64,000 bases of DNA from Massariosphaeria phaeospora (taxonomy: Eukaryota > Ascomycota > Dothideomycetes > Pleosporales): NCBI GenBank assembly GCA_011032825.1, contig JAADJZ010000001.1, positions 2,232,001 through 2,296,000 on the forward strand, written 5' to 3'. The number at the start of each line of letters is the position of its first letter. Position 1 is the first letter of the stretch. Made by a program: the position numbers and the translations under genes. Positions 1-11,187 of the stretch are shown here, piece after piece. The notes under the pieces were generated by a model, which saw nothing but the letters and a program-made list of their open reading frames with translations, had not been told where the DNA came from and searched no databases.

Positions 1-3000
1 CATATCAGAGTTAGGATCACACCGGAATATCGTTGCGCGCTCGAGTAGTGTGGGCATCGCGGCGCAGTTGTTCGGATCAATTTTGCCATAGTTTGCAGCA
101 ACCAGGCCCGATTGAAGTGCCGCGTCGATCACAGCAGGGTGCAAGTGATAATGGTGCTCGTCTCCGTTGATATCTTGGGTCAGGCTGCTTGCTGCCTTGC
201 GTTCAAGTGTCCCAGCGGTGATCTCACGCAGCCGCTGGAAGTTGGGTCCGTATTGCATCCCGGCTTTAGCCAGGATATCGAAAACCTTCTTCCGCTCCAA
301 CTTTCGTGGTAAGGGAGCAACATTTTCGGCCGGAGCTGGCTTCGAAGGGCCATCTGAGACCTGGCCAACGCAGTGCTTTACCCAGGTCTGCCCATTGTAG
401 GAAGCAATGGTGAATTCCCACCATTCACTGTCCTCTGAGTCGGTGAGACGGTATGGACGGAGATTTGTGACTATCTCAGTGTCAACGCCTTCTTGAAGGA
501 TAAGAGCCTGGCTTAGCACTACGTGGCGGAGGCTGTAAGAATCCTCGCCACCGCTGAGTTGCCGGGAAGCTTCGCCAGCCATCGCAAGGTACCCTGCGGC
601 CGGGAAGATAATGGTGCCTTGGATCATATGATCTCGAAGCCAAGGTGCATCGTCTAAGTTAAGCATATTCCGGAAGCTAGGCTCGAGACTAGTACATTCT
701 AGCTGGCGACGACCCAGTAGCGGATGCTTTGCGAACTTTGGATACCGCCATTCGTAAGACATCCTAGATTCTGACCAATACTCGCTTTCGTGATTCCAAG
801 GATACCGTGGGAGATCCTGTAGACACGTCCTCTCGGGAAAGACGACGGCGTAGGCGAGTGGGATATTGAGCTCGAAGAGCTTGCCGACGGCACTTAGATA
901 CGATTCGACACAATGCTCATTGCGGGACATTGCCGAGAAATAAGGTGGGGAAGCAGATGCTTGGGCGAAGATTTGTCTCGCTGGACCGGCAAGCGCCCCA
1001 TGAGGTCCAATCTCTAAGAACGCGGGGTTCTTGACATGCTCCAGTAGGCCAACCATAGCTGAGTTAAACAGCACAGGGGATTGAAGATTTTGCTGCCAGT
1101 ATTTGGCGTCGAGCACACGCTGTTCTGGCTTGCCACTACCTGAGACGCTGGAGAAGAAGGGTTTCATCGCCACTTTACCCTCAAGATGCGACTTGATGGA
1201 CTCGCAGTATTCTTGTCCGATTTCTCGCATGTGGTATGAGTGGTAGGCTTTCTCGACTTTGAGCATCCTGGCTGTAACGTCAGGAAACTCCTCCTTGATG
1301 CGCGATACTACAGCTTGGACTTCTTCGGCGTCGCCGGACAAAGTAACGCTCTTGGACGAATTCTCGCAGGCAACAACGACTTTGGGAGGTTTCAAGAACT
1401 GTTCCACTTCTCCCCGGCCTAGGCCTATCGCAGCCATGGCCCCCTTTCTGTTCTGAAGCTTCGCGGCCTGACCGCGTCGGTAGGCTCCGATGATGGCTTC
1501 TTTTGCTGTGAGGGCGCCGGAAGCGTATGCGGCGGCCAGTTCACCGCTACTGTGGCCTACGACTGCTTCTGGTTTGACGCCGATGGCTGCGAAGAGATCC
1601 ACTAGCCCAATCTGAATAGCGGTACATAATGGCTGTGATAGTTCTGCCTTCTGAACGCCCGATGCCTTGGCTGACTTTTTCAGTTCGCCATCGATTGTCC
1701 ATTCTGGGGGTTGAGGAACTCCCTTTAAATGCTTGTCGAGGGTTCTGATAGTCTTTTGGAAGCAAAGATCGTCGCGAAGTAGAAGCTCCCGACCCATGCG
1801 AGGCCACTGCGCCCCTTGCCCAGTAAACACCATGACAAGACTCGATGGATGGTTTGGCATCTTCTTGCCTGGAGATGCGGGGCTCTCGCTCTTTCCGATT
1901 ACTTTGAAGGCTCGGTGAGAAAGATGCTCCCTCCTGTTGGCCAGTGTGTAAGCCAAGTCATTAAGGTGGTCTGCCATTTCTGGCCTCGTGCTGAGCCATT
2001 CTTCGTGATGACCGACCATGCTTTTCAAAGACGGGGCAGACGCTGCCGAGAAGAGCAGCAATTGCGGTTCACCCACACAATCGTCCGTTTTAATCCGCTT
2101 GGGAATATTGAAACTCCGCGCCGAATCGACGATTACGTGCGCATTAGAGCCTCCGAGCCCGAAGCTATTAACGCTGACCCGCTCCTCGCGATCATCAGGG
2201 AATGGAGTTGGTTCCACAGGCACAGTCAATTTGTGCTTCTTGAAAGGGATCTTAGGGTTCGGCGTATTGAATTTGATATTTGGCGGGATCGTACGATGCT
2301 CTAGAGACATTACTGCCTTGATGAGCGACACAAGTCCAGAGGCACCCTCAGTGTGGCCTACGTTAGGCTTGACTGAGGTTATGTGGATACCCGAATCGCC
2401 GAATACGTTGCCGACCGCGCCAGTTTCAATAGGGTCGCCGACAGAGGTTCCGGTCCCATGGCATTCGAAATATGCTGTCTTGGAGAAGTCCTAGAGAGTT
2501 GTAAGTTTTGAATCGGATCATCGATGGAGCTACTAACTTTGATATCCGCTAGCTTGTAGGCCTGTCGGATCATGGCTTCGTGGGCTTCTGGATTAGGCTG
2601 CGTGATTCCTTGTGTTTTGCCATCGGAATTTGCCGTTGTGGCTCTTATGACAGCACGAATAGGATTCCCATCTCGCACCGCGGCGTCTAGCGGTTTAATG
2701 TAAATCGCTGTCACGGCTTCTCCTCGGGCGTACCCATCTGCATCTGCAGAAAAGCTCTTACAGGACCCTTCCGGAGAAAGAATACCCTTCTCAGTCATCG
2801 ATTGTGTCGTGCCGGGTGTCATGATCAGGGTGCAGCCAGCTATGATAGCTCCGTCACTAACGCCGCGCTGGATCGACGCACAAGCTTCGTTGAGGCCGAT
2901 CAATGCTGACGAACAGGCGGTCCTAATTGTCATGCTTTGGAGTGTTAAGATCTGTGCGCGCAAAGAATGTTCAGAGCTGACTAACCTTGGCCCCTTCAAC

Positions 3001-3778
3001 CCAAACTCATAGGAGATTCGATTTCCCAGCATCCAGTCGTTGTACCCATCGATCCTGTTCGGACCATGCGACAAAGGATCTCTGTTCATCATCTCGCCCC
3101 AATCTTCGCCCATGTTTCCGACATAGCATCCAATAGGTTTTCCCTAAAACAAGTCGTTTATCAGTCGTCTTTTTAACTACAGCTCAATTGTGTAACGTTA
3201 CTCACCCTAAAGTTCACATCCCCAGCATCATCAAACGCCTCTCTCACCACCTCCAACAAGCGTCGTTGCTGTGGATCCGCGAACTCGAGCTCGGCACGAC
3301 TCAGTGTAAATCGCGACGTATCCAGGGCACCCAGCTTGACCGATTCATCTAGAAAGTAACCGTACTCGCTTGCGACAGATCCGGGTCGTTTCGTCGCCGT
3401 GTGGTAAGCGGATACGTTATACCGCGACTCCGGGACGCGCATTCGAGCGTCGCCTTTCGCAAGAAGGAAGTCCCAAAATTCTTGGGGGCTGGAGGAGCCG
3501 CCGGGGAGACGGAGCGCCATTCCACAGATTGCGATGGGGACTTGAGGCTCGATCTTATCGGCACCATAGTCGGTATCGTTGGTGTGGGTGGCCCCCCCGA
3601 TACCATTTGCGCCGTTTGTGCCGTTGGTGCCGTTGATGTGCGAAGTTTCGTCACCGTTGGATACTCCGTTTCCGCCGTTGGTGTGAGATTCTCCATTGAC
3701 GCCGTTGACGTATGAAGTTCCGTTGACCCCGTTAGTGTGCGAGGCACCGCAAGTACCATTCTCAGCGTTGGCACCCAT
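1..3778 (-). CDS. Highly reducing type polyketide synthase, N-terminal part (KS-AT-DH; 3' end outside window)
   Basis: Iterative type I PKS that builds a polyketide chain. Spliced exons on the minus strand are 3206..3778, 2986..3143, 2538..2934 and <1..2490, about 1206 codons, all in frame. After a Gly/Asn-rich N-terminus (residues ~5-65) the KS begins near residue 80 (VPIAICGMALRLPGG). The active-site Cys is near 251 (MTIRTACSSA), followed by the KS histidines in ECHGTGT and KPNVGHTEG. The AT shows GHSSGE near residue 690. The DH has its His in WLRDHMIQG (~994) and its Asp in HPAVIDAALQ (~1161). MT, ER, KR and ACP would lie beyond the left edge, so the reducing class is inferred from the DH and N-terminal style. 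Odd: Arg replaces the usual Asp before TACSS. The 51-nt intron 2935..2985 has no stop in frame and separates GP from SMTIRTACSS. It starts at ATG 3778, which opens the MGANAEN repeat region. Confidence 0.93.
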
Positions 3779-4388
3779 TGCATCCAGGGATTCAAAAGTA
3801 GTATGTTGTAAATTTTGATTGGACAGACTTACTAAATCGGAGATAAAGTTCGTATGTCCAAGTCGGCGGCGAAGACTATCCTATTCCTTCGAAATGAACA
3901 CAGTTGGGTGTTGTATCGAAGCTGATTTGGTGAGAAAGGCGTCTACTCATAGGAGTAGTGGATAGTAGGGCCAGGTGATGGCTAAGTGTGAGGTAAGTAT
4001 AGGGTCGTCGCTTGAAGTCTGTGAGTTGTCTGATCCTTGCTTTCGTCGAACCAAAGCTGTGCCGTTAACTCTTTTAGATGTTTGAGCCACTTGAATCTTT
4101 TTCTTCTACGTCATTGCATTTCCACAACTGGTGAGTCGTAGTTTCAGCTACCTTTTCCCAACGCCCCGAACTACCCGTCCAAGGACTTAACAAATAACAG
4201 GTACAAATTTCAGGATTTAAGACCCCATAGTCTCGAAGATACGAGTAGAATCTCTGCCCTTGTCTCGCAGATAAGCGGCGTCGGCGAGTTATAATCTCAC
4301 GTGATCTCGACGGAATGGATCTCCAGGTCTAAGATCCCATCCAGCATAGATCTACGGCTTCTTTTGCAGAGAGTACCGCTGATCGTCT

Positions 4389-4407
4389 TCGTCGTTAAGC
4401 ACGACGA
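4389..4407. promoter_or_regulatory. Inverted repeat TCGTCGT-N5-ACGACGA, candidate Zn2Cys6 operator
   Basis: The two 7-bp arms are perfect reverse complements around TAAGC. Zn(II)2Cys6 dimers commonly bind short inverted CG-rich triplets with a fixed spacer, and the AflR site is TCG-N5-CGA type. An AflR-like gene lies at 14626..15840. Binding is inferred from position and symmetry only. Confidence 0.4.
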
Positions 4408-4814
4408 TCTTCATCGGTGACTGTTTCTCCGTTTTACATAAGCCAAGCCGCCAAGATGCCGACTCCGACGTTGCGGCTCCGGGATGCAGTTGTGGAACTC
4501 TGGAATGACGTTGTCTGTGCATGTAATGTGCATGTATGTCTCTGTAATAGCGTCATCAAGCCAAGTTACCGAAGCATCGCAGGCAAGCACTACCGTCCCG
4601 TTGTGCGGCTGAAGGCTTGATCTGCACTTGGTTCGTAGATCGTGTAACTGCTTGACTAGCGGCCAAGAGACCGAGGAAGATTCTGTCGTCATCTCTGAGG
4701 CTGCTCCAAAGGTTACGTCCGCAGACCGGTCCACGAGATATGACGAAGGTCACGTGAGGTAGCTTGGTTAACGATCTGAGTACCCCACAACTACGTCAAT
4801 AATAATGCTCTTGC

Positions 4815-4824
4815 TATATATAAA
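4815..4824 (+). promoter_or_regulatory. TATA-like box of the oxoamine synthase gene
   Basis: TATATATAAA followed by an AT-rich run, 130 bp upstream of ATG 4954. It is the only strong TATA-like run I noticed in the divergent region on this side. Confidence 0.45.
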
Positions 4825-4953
4825 AAGTAAGGATCACTTAAAGGACTACATTCTGTTTTCATTAAAGAGCATACGATTCCAACGCTTCAACCGCCAGGAC
4901 ATACTCACTGCAAATTTATCTCCCCATTCGAGTTTGCATTATCTATTCTCAAA

Positions 4954-6453
4954 ATGACTGTATCCGAGTCTGATCACGGTGCCACCTGGAGAGAAGAATG
5001 GGCCGACGCACAGGAGATGAAAGCGCCCGCAGTCAAAGATGGCTCCGTCTTCTATCGAAACATTGAAGAAGAGCTCGATCTCTCGAGGCAAACCGGTCGC
5101 TGCCTACCACTACACCTACCGAGCCACACTATCGACTTCTCCAACTGCGATGTCCTCGGCTTCGGTCATACAGGCGCCTTGAGGGAGGAGTTTCTCAAAG
5201 AGCTTGATGCCAACCCTGGGTTTCACATGGGTGCTGGCGGCTCGCGACTTATGGACGGAACGAGCAAGTACCAAGACAACTTTGAGCGAGAGATGGCCGA
5301 GCTCATGGGCGTCGAGTCTGTGCTTTTCGTGCACTCTGGATTCACAGCCAACCAAGCCATCTTTTCAACTGTACCGCGTTCCGGCGACGTCATTGTGTTC
5401 GACGAGTTGACTCACGCGACCGCTCTTGCCGGCATGAAAGTCAGTCTGGCCCTAGAGCAGAGGCCTTTCCGCCACAACGATGTGGATCACTTCATCGAGG
5501 TCATGGAGTCCATCAAAGAGGCCTTTCCTCTCATCAAATCTGGAAAGCGATGCGTCATTGTTGGTGTCGAGAGCTACTATAGCATGGATGGGGATATCTG
5601 TCCGCTCAGGGAGCTCATCGAAGCTGCTGAGGAGATCTTCCCGTATGGAAATGCGCAATTCGTTGTCGACGAGGCGCACAGTTTCGGCTCGATGGGGCCA
5701 GGTGGCGGATTGGGCTTTGTCCCTGATCAAGGCCTTGAGGACAAGGTCGCTATTCGGATGTTTACCTTCGGGAAAGCTTTGGCTGGATCTGGTGGCTGCA
5801 TAGTGTCCAACAACACAGTGCGCTCACTACTCGTCAACCAGGCCAAAGTCTTCATCTGCTCCATAGCACCTCCCTTTGCGTTGGTGGCAGCCGGTCGTGC
5901 TGGGATCAGTCTGATACAGACCGAGAAGGCGCAAAAGGTAAGCGAAGCCCTGATCGTTCTTGAAACCGACAAGTCTAACGCAATGCAGGCCCGCGACTAC
6001 CTCCTCTACCTCACGAGATTCTACCTCGATACACTGACGTCCCACCCCACCTTCAAAAAAGCCAACGCGAAAGGTCTTCTCCGCATCCCCATCCACGAAG
6101 ACGAAGACTGGCACGAGCGCGAAATCACCCATATCGTACCCATCTGGACGAAGCCCAAGCACGCTCACTACTTGTCCTTCCACCTCGTGCGAGACGGCAT
6201 CAACGGGACGCCCATTGTTTTCCCCATTGTGGCCAAGGGGGAAGACCGCGTTCGGCTGATAATGCATGCGCATAATACCGAGGATGATGCAAAGGCCTTA
6301 GTGAACTCGATATGCTCGTGGGCGGAGGAGATGATGGAGATCGAGGCTAGTGGTGACAAGAATAAGGTTCCCAGTGCCGCGAGGCTGGCGTTTGATTTAG
6401 TGAAGAAGGAGCAGGTGGGGACCAATGGGGTCAAGTCGTTTAGTGGACTATGA
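4954..6453 (+). CDS. BioF-like alpha-oxoamine synthase (class II PLP aminotransferase family)
   Basis: PLP enzyme of the family that joins an amino acid to an acyl thioester with loss of CO2 (AONS/KAPA synthase, serine palmitoyltransferase, fungal Fum8-type enzymes). Visible family features: GGSRLMDGTSKY, the PLP-contacting Asp239 and His242 in VDEAHSFG, and Schiff-base Lys274 in TFGKALAGSGG. The open frame is 499 codons, but 5938..5988 (GTAAGC...CTAAC...CAG, 51 nt) looks like an in-frame intron; splicing gives 482 residues. It is divergent from the PKS and near an SDR and an exporter, so a polyketide thioester is the likely acyl donor; this is inference. It lacks the long extra region of Fum8 and has the size of a BioF-type enzyme. 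A role in biotin synthesis is possible but the neighbours argue against it. Confidence 0.9.
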   Translation: MTVSESDHGATWREEWADAQEMKAPAVKDGSVFYRNIEEELDLSRQTGRCLPLHLPSHTIDFSNCDVLGFGHTGALREEFLKELDANPGFHMGAGGSRLMDGTSKYQDNFEREMAELMGVESVLFVHSGFTANQAIFSTVPRSGDVIVFDELTHATALAGMKVSLALEQRPFRHNDVDHFIEVMESIKEAFPLIKSGKRCVIVGVESYYSMDGDICPLRELIEAAEEIFPYGNAQFVVDEAHSFGSMGPGGGLGFVPDQGLEDKVAIRMFTFGKALAGSGGCIVSNNTVRSLLVNQAKVFICSIAPPFALVAAGRAGISLIQTEKAQKVSEALIVLETDKSNAMQARDYLLYLTRFYLDTLTSHPTFKKANAKGLLRIPIHEDEDWHEREITHIVPIWTKPKHAHYLSFHLVRDGINGTPIVFPIVAKGEDRVRLIMHAHNTEDDAKALVNSICSWAEEMMEIEASGDKNKVPSAARLAFDLVKKEQVGTNGVKSFSGL

Positions 6454-7086
6454 GCGGAACTTTTCGGGAAATGGCGGCTAGTATTTAGAACTGTAGAATG
6501 TCAATCTTTGTTTCCAAATCTATCTCAGAGTAGTATGCTGACACGAAATCGGTCATGAGCATTGCATAATGGTCGGTTAAATGAATCTTCACGGTGCCAT
6601 AGCACAGTAAAGTATGTACTCATGATGCAATTTGAGTCAGTATTAGTAAGGATAAAGCATTGGTAGACGGATTAAAGAACCTTCGATGAGAAAACCAGGG
6701 TGGTCCATCGTATACATACTTCTCAGATTGATAGGCTTGTGTAATCTTGTAGCGGCAGCTTTCCCACATTGGATTGTTACGGAGTTAGAAAGGGTGCCAC
6801 GAAGAACAAGAAGAGGAGAAGAATTTGTGTGATGAGGAAAGAGATTGTTACTCGTCCCCGAATACTGGTCTGGTGCTGCTCTAGACTTCCTAGGTATACG
6901 ACAGATCCTGAAGCACTTGTCATAGAAGTGAATGTTGGATCTAGCACAAGCTACGACGATGTATTCGACGTATGAAATGTTATTTACTAGTAGATAAGAG
7001 AAGCACTGGAGAAGGTCTTGTTCTCCAGAAGAGTACATGCAATAACGGACCTCCTACAAAGCTAGTTCTATCATGTCGACATACAT
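6454..7086. other. Intergenic, convergent 3' ends
   Basis: This lies between the stop codons of the oxoamine synthase (plus) and the SDR (minus). It is AT-rich with only short unsupported ORFs. Nothing further was recognised. Confidence 0.5.
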
Positions 7087-8592
7087 TCACATGTTACCCG
7101 CCACGCTCATTGTAATGCCGCCATCGACAATCAATATTGTTCCCCACATATACTCATTTGTAGCAAGCGTAAGAAGTGCCTGTAGCAGCATTAGCAACAA
7201 CGTGTGCGATGGCTCCACATGATTCCGAAGTCAAGTGATTGAGAAGGGTGGTTCGACTCACGCTTGCCAGATCCTTTTCATTTCCCATACGTCCCGGAGG
7301 CACACGGGCGCCCATATCGATCATTTCCTTCTGAAACGCAGCATCTTCCTGAGCTGTGCTTTCATTTCTGTCATCGGAGCCACCTGTGGTCATCTCCGAG
7401 GGGAACCATCCTAGAGGTTGTTGGCATCTGATGTACTCAGGGCTATGGAAGTAGGTGATCAACACATACCAGGAGCTAGACCGTTGACACGGATTTTAAT
7501 GTTTTTGTGGCTGAAATCGAACGCCAGTTGTCGTGTTACATGCACAGCAGCAGATTTGCTTACCTGGTTTTCGTCAGCTGACTTATGAAGATGGTTCGGG
7601 TATGTGGAATAACCTACATTGTAGGCTAGTTGCGATCCTTCCGACCTAGACAAGGCGGTCAACGTCTCGAATCAAATTGGGGACGGTAAAACTCTTACAT
7701 TCGAAGAAGTCCACTGTTAGATGTGGTATTGATTACGCTGCCCATCTTGCCAGTAGGGCTGGACACCGACTTGGAGAGGAGCGGCAGGAATGCGGCTGTG
7801 ACAAAGTACAGGGATGTAGCGTTTGTGAGGAAAGCTGAAGATCACACGTTAGTAAACATTGACTATTAATGGACAGAACACGCCTCATCTTACCTCTCTG
7901 CCAATCATCGATGCTTTCCTCAAACATGGCCTTGCTGAAGGCCTCCGGGCCATCCTCCGGACCTGCATTTGGCTTGGTGGTCCAGATTCCGGCGTTATTC
8001 ACGAGCCTAGTATTTAACCTGTTAATTTACGCGTCTCTAACAACTAAGGAACGTTGATAATTGCACACGAGTCAAAACACAAGCTTACAAATTCACATAG
8101 CCCTCGGTTTGCGTGATTTGATCCACGACGCTCTTGATGCTGTCCTTCGACGTCACATCCATGGATATCGGAACGATGCTTCCTCCTTGCGGACCTAGAC
8201 TCTCCAGAGACCCATGGACACGCACAGTTTTTTCAAGCACATCGAGGCGACGGCCAGTGATGTAAACTTTAGCGCCGTTGGTGGCCAGAGCTTTGGTTAA
8301 CACTGTTGAAGTAAGTCGTTAGAAAAAGACCTGGACTGTTACCAGAGATAAGATGATGCCGAGTTTTCAAATGATCTGATAACAATCATAATTACATGTA
8401 GAATGAAACCGGGATGTTCAACGGGAAAGTTGTTGCATACTCAGACCAATACCTGTGCCTCCACCAGTCACTGCGATAGGTATTAGTAGTGCACACAATA
8501 TGAGTTGTAGTGCTCAATGTTTACTTACCGACAACCACCCAGTCCTTCACGGAGAGCAGCGAAGCAACTGAAAGGGGCGTAACCGCGACCAT
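7087..8592 (-). CDS. Short-chain dehydrogenase/reductase, nine exons
   Basis: NAD(P)-dependent oxidoreductase of the classical SDR family; likely a ketoreductase for the cluster product. Hand-spliced minus-strand exons: 8529..8592, 8441..8470, 8089..8302, 7894..8006, 7699..7834, 7618..7645, 7470..7563, 7262..7410, 7087..7179. They sum to 921 nt (306 aa) with every junction in phase. Splicing restores the whole family signature: cofactor loop TGGGTGIG (built from exons 1-2), NNAG (exon 4 start), catalytic YNVSK and APGWFPSEMTT, ending in DGGITMSVAGNM. The 54-nt intron 7564..7617 is open in frame and splits YN from VSK, so unspliced translation hides the active site. The fold and motifs resemble fungal SDRs often named 3-oxoacyl-reductase (RhlG-like). 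The substrate cannot be told. Confidence 0.9.
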
Positions 8593-9395
8593 TATAAACG
8601 ATGTCCTGTTGTTGCAACGGTTCGAGCATTCAGTAGACTAGGGTTACAATAAGCCGACTTTATAAAACTGCCTGTGCGAAAAATGACGGAAAGATTCTCA
8701 ATGCAAAGACCACAGAATATGCGCACGTCTTCCATATGGGTCCATTATGAAGATGGCACTACCCGAGAACCGTTAGCATCGGGGCAGGAGCGGAGAGCGC
8801 GGTTTCGCCATCACATGATTTCAGACTCGATGTGGAAATACGATGCATGCCGATTGAGCTGAAGGTTTCGGAGAGGGGACCCTTGCCAAGACCCCGAAAC
8901 CCCGCGGCCGAAATGTCCGCGACTGTGACGTCAGAACTTGAGAGCGTGTTTAGATATTGATATTACACTATTCTTCCATAATAAACATAGGCAGGGGTTA
9001 TTTTGGAAGCTGGAAGCATCGGGCAGACTTGCTGGTGAGTACCACGTGATCTATCCTTTCACGCAGTAGCTTGGAGGACCATTCATCATGTCGGCATCAA
9101 AAGAATTTCCATGGTACTGCCTGTCGACCGAGTTAAATGGGGCCATAGTCGATCAAAGTGACTTTCATAAGCGATGCCCATGACGATGCTGGAAATACAT
9201 TGATACACTATCCACGATGTCTAACCATATTGACTTTATGATATCTAAAGATAGGCATGAACCATCTCCTCCTCGGCGAGCGATTCTACTATTTCTTTCC
9301 TGCCTTCACCACTCTCCTCATCGGGACCTAACTAGGTACCTAAAAGATAGCTCCGCTTCTCGACTTAGGCACCAACTTTATCAAACTATTCATCG
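8593..9395. other. Intergenic between the SDR and MFS genes
   Basis: This holds the SDR promoter and the 3' flank of the MFS gene. Only short unsupported ORFs are present. No RNA gene or repeat was recognised. Confidence 0.4.
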
Positions 9396-11187
9396 TCAGA
9401 AACCATTTGTTTGAACATAAGTGGGAGTGATGCTTACGCCCAAGAAGGGTGACAAAATCGCCGTAAGGCCACCGGAAATGATGGTCATTATGTAGAGATT
9501 ATTCATAGCCGAGATAATTGCGCGGGAGATCTCGGCCTGTAGATCCGGAGAAAAGCCTTGAAACTCTGGGCTACTGGATCCAGCAAGAATAGCACGCGCG
9601 TTGCCAGAGAAGTCGGGTGGAAGATGCGGTCTGATGAATTTGGCACCTAGATTTTGGAAGATGCCACCACTAATAGCGGGGAAAAAGATGATCCCGATGC
9701 ATTGTGCTAAGCTCAAGACTCCGATAGCGTTGAACATGTCGCTATTGTCGGTGACGGCCGAGACACAACCAAAAGCGGTCATCAGGAAGCAGCCTCCCCC
9801 TAAGCCTAGCACTACGCTGTATCCGTAGATTGCCGAATTGGTTGTAGTGGTGTCGATGGTGTACATGAGAGCTCCGCCTACGACAGCGAGAAGTCCACCG
9901 GCTAAGAACCACGGCATGTAATATCCGAGCTTGGACATGAAGACGCCATTCAGGATGGAGACGGTCGCGACCATGAAAACAAATGGCAATAGTCGAACGG
10001 CAGCCTCGACGGGAGATTCTCCTCTGGCGAATTGGAAAAAGAGTGGAAGGTAGTAGATGGGAATGTAAACAGCGGCCGGTGCAGCGAATACTGTGAGCTG
10101 TAGTATCCCGAGCTTCCAGTTTCTGAGCATATGGGCCGGATAGAAACGATCCTCGGCAAGGACAAACGGGTGGAACTTGTGAGTTAGAACAAGGCTAACC
10201 GCGGTAACACCGACGAATACCCAGAGGATGGTCTCGCTATGGGAGTCCCACTCGTATAGCGTGCCGCCGAATGTAATGGCCATGAAGAAGGAAACGCACA
10301 GTCCAGTCCAGGCAATAAGTCCAAGCCAGTCTACCGTGGCCAATTTCTGCTTTGTAGATGTCTTTGGTGCGAAGTTGAGTGATGGTAAGATGAATAGCAT
10401 GATCGGCGCAGCGGCGGCGAATATGAAAAGGTTGATGTAGAAACCCCATCGCCAACCCACCTTACTCTCGGCAAGGGCTCCTCCAACCTATCAAAATATC
10501 AACTCGGCCGCGGCAGATAGCAAATTTCAATGCTGTAGGTGCTTACAATTGGTCCTAGTACAGTGCCTATTCCCCAAGTCGGGGTGATTAGGGATGTATA
10601 TATCGGGCGCTCTTTAGGCGTGGTGATAACACTGAAAAAGGTCAAGGACCCGACATACATCCCGGTACCTCCAATACCAGCAATCAAGCGGCCAATGATG
10701 AGGGAATTCATCGTTGGCGCAGCACCCGAAATAGCGCTTCCGATTTCAAACAGAACAACATAGCCGAAGTAAAGCCATTTGATGTTGAAGAGTCCATATA
10801 GCTTTGACTGTACGAGGACGAGGGTGAGGCCTGGAATTGCATACGCCGTTGCCAGCCACGTGTATTTCTCAAATTCGCCGAGCGATCGGATGATGTTTGG
10901 CTGGATATCTGCGACCTAGATCATGGTGTCAGTTCCGCGGCGTCTGTCTTGGATAGCAATGGGGTTGGACATACCACTGTCGTGTCTAGAGCGAACAGAA
11001 ACACGCATGATAGAATGGCACAGACGGTTAAGACCCATTTCATCCCATGAATGTTCCGTACCATTTCACCTGCTTTCTCAGGCTCAGGTATAGGTCGTTC
11101 GATATCCGTCGCTGAACTGCCGGTACTGCTTGCGCTTGGTATCCCCTTCGGGCTTTCCGCACGGCTTTCCGCATGGCTTTCGTTCAT
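9396..11187 (-). CDS. MFS efflux transporter, 14-TM DHA2 type
   Basis: Probable plasma-membrane proton antiporter exporting the cluster product. Exons on the minus strand are 10975..11187, 10547..10915 and 9396..10487 (1674 nt, 557 aa, phase 0 at both junctions). An acidic and serine-rich cytosolic N-terminus is followed by the first TM with LFALDTTVVADIQPNI, then the motif A-like region GRLIAGIGGTGMYVG and motif C GPIVGGALAESKVGWRWGFY. Length and motifs match TOXA/Tri12-like drug:H+ antiporters. It lies downstream of the SDR on the same strand. Self-resistance or secretion is inferred from context. The 5' flank holds short repeats of GAAACCG and GGCTTTCCGCA type. Confidence 0.88.

Larger units (their letters stand above)
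3779..4953. promoter_or_regulatory. Shared divergent promoter of the PKS and the alpha-oxoamine synthase
   Basis: This 1.17 kb non-coding stretch separates two head-to-head biosynthetic genes, so both promoters must lie here. A TATA-like run (TATATATAAA, 4815..4824) sits 130 bp before the oxoamine synthase ATG. A 7-bp inverted repeat with a 5-nt spacer lies near the middle (4389..4407). No convincing ORF was seen. Confidence 0.7.

Noticed and set aside
4954..6453. Biotin-pathway BioF (KAPA synthase) as the primary role of the PLP enzyme
   Set aside because: Not excluded, but no other biotin gene is near and it is divergent from a PKS; the cluster role is more likely.
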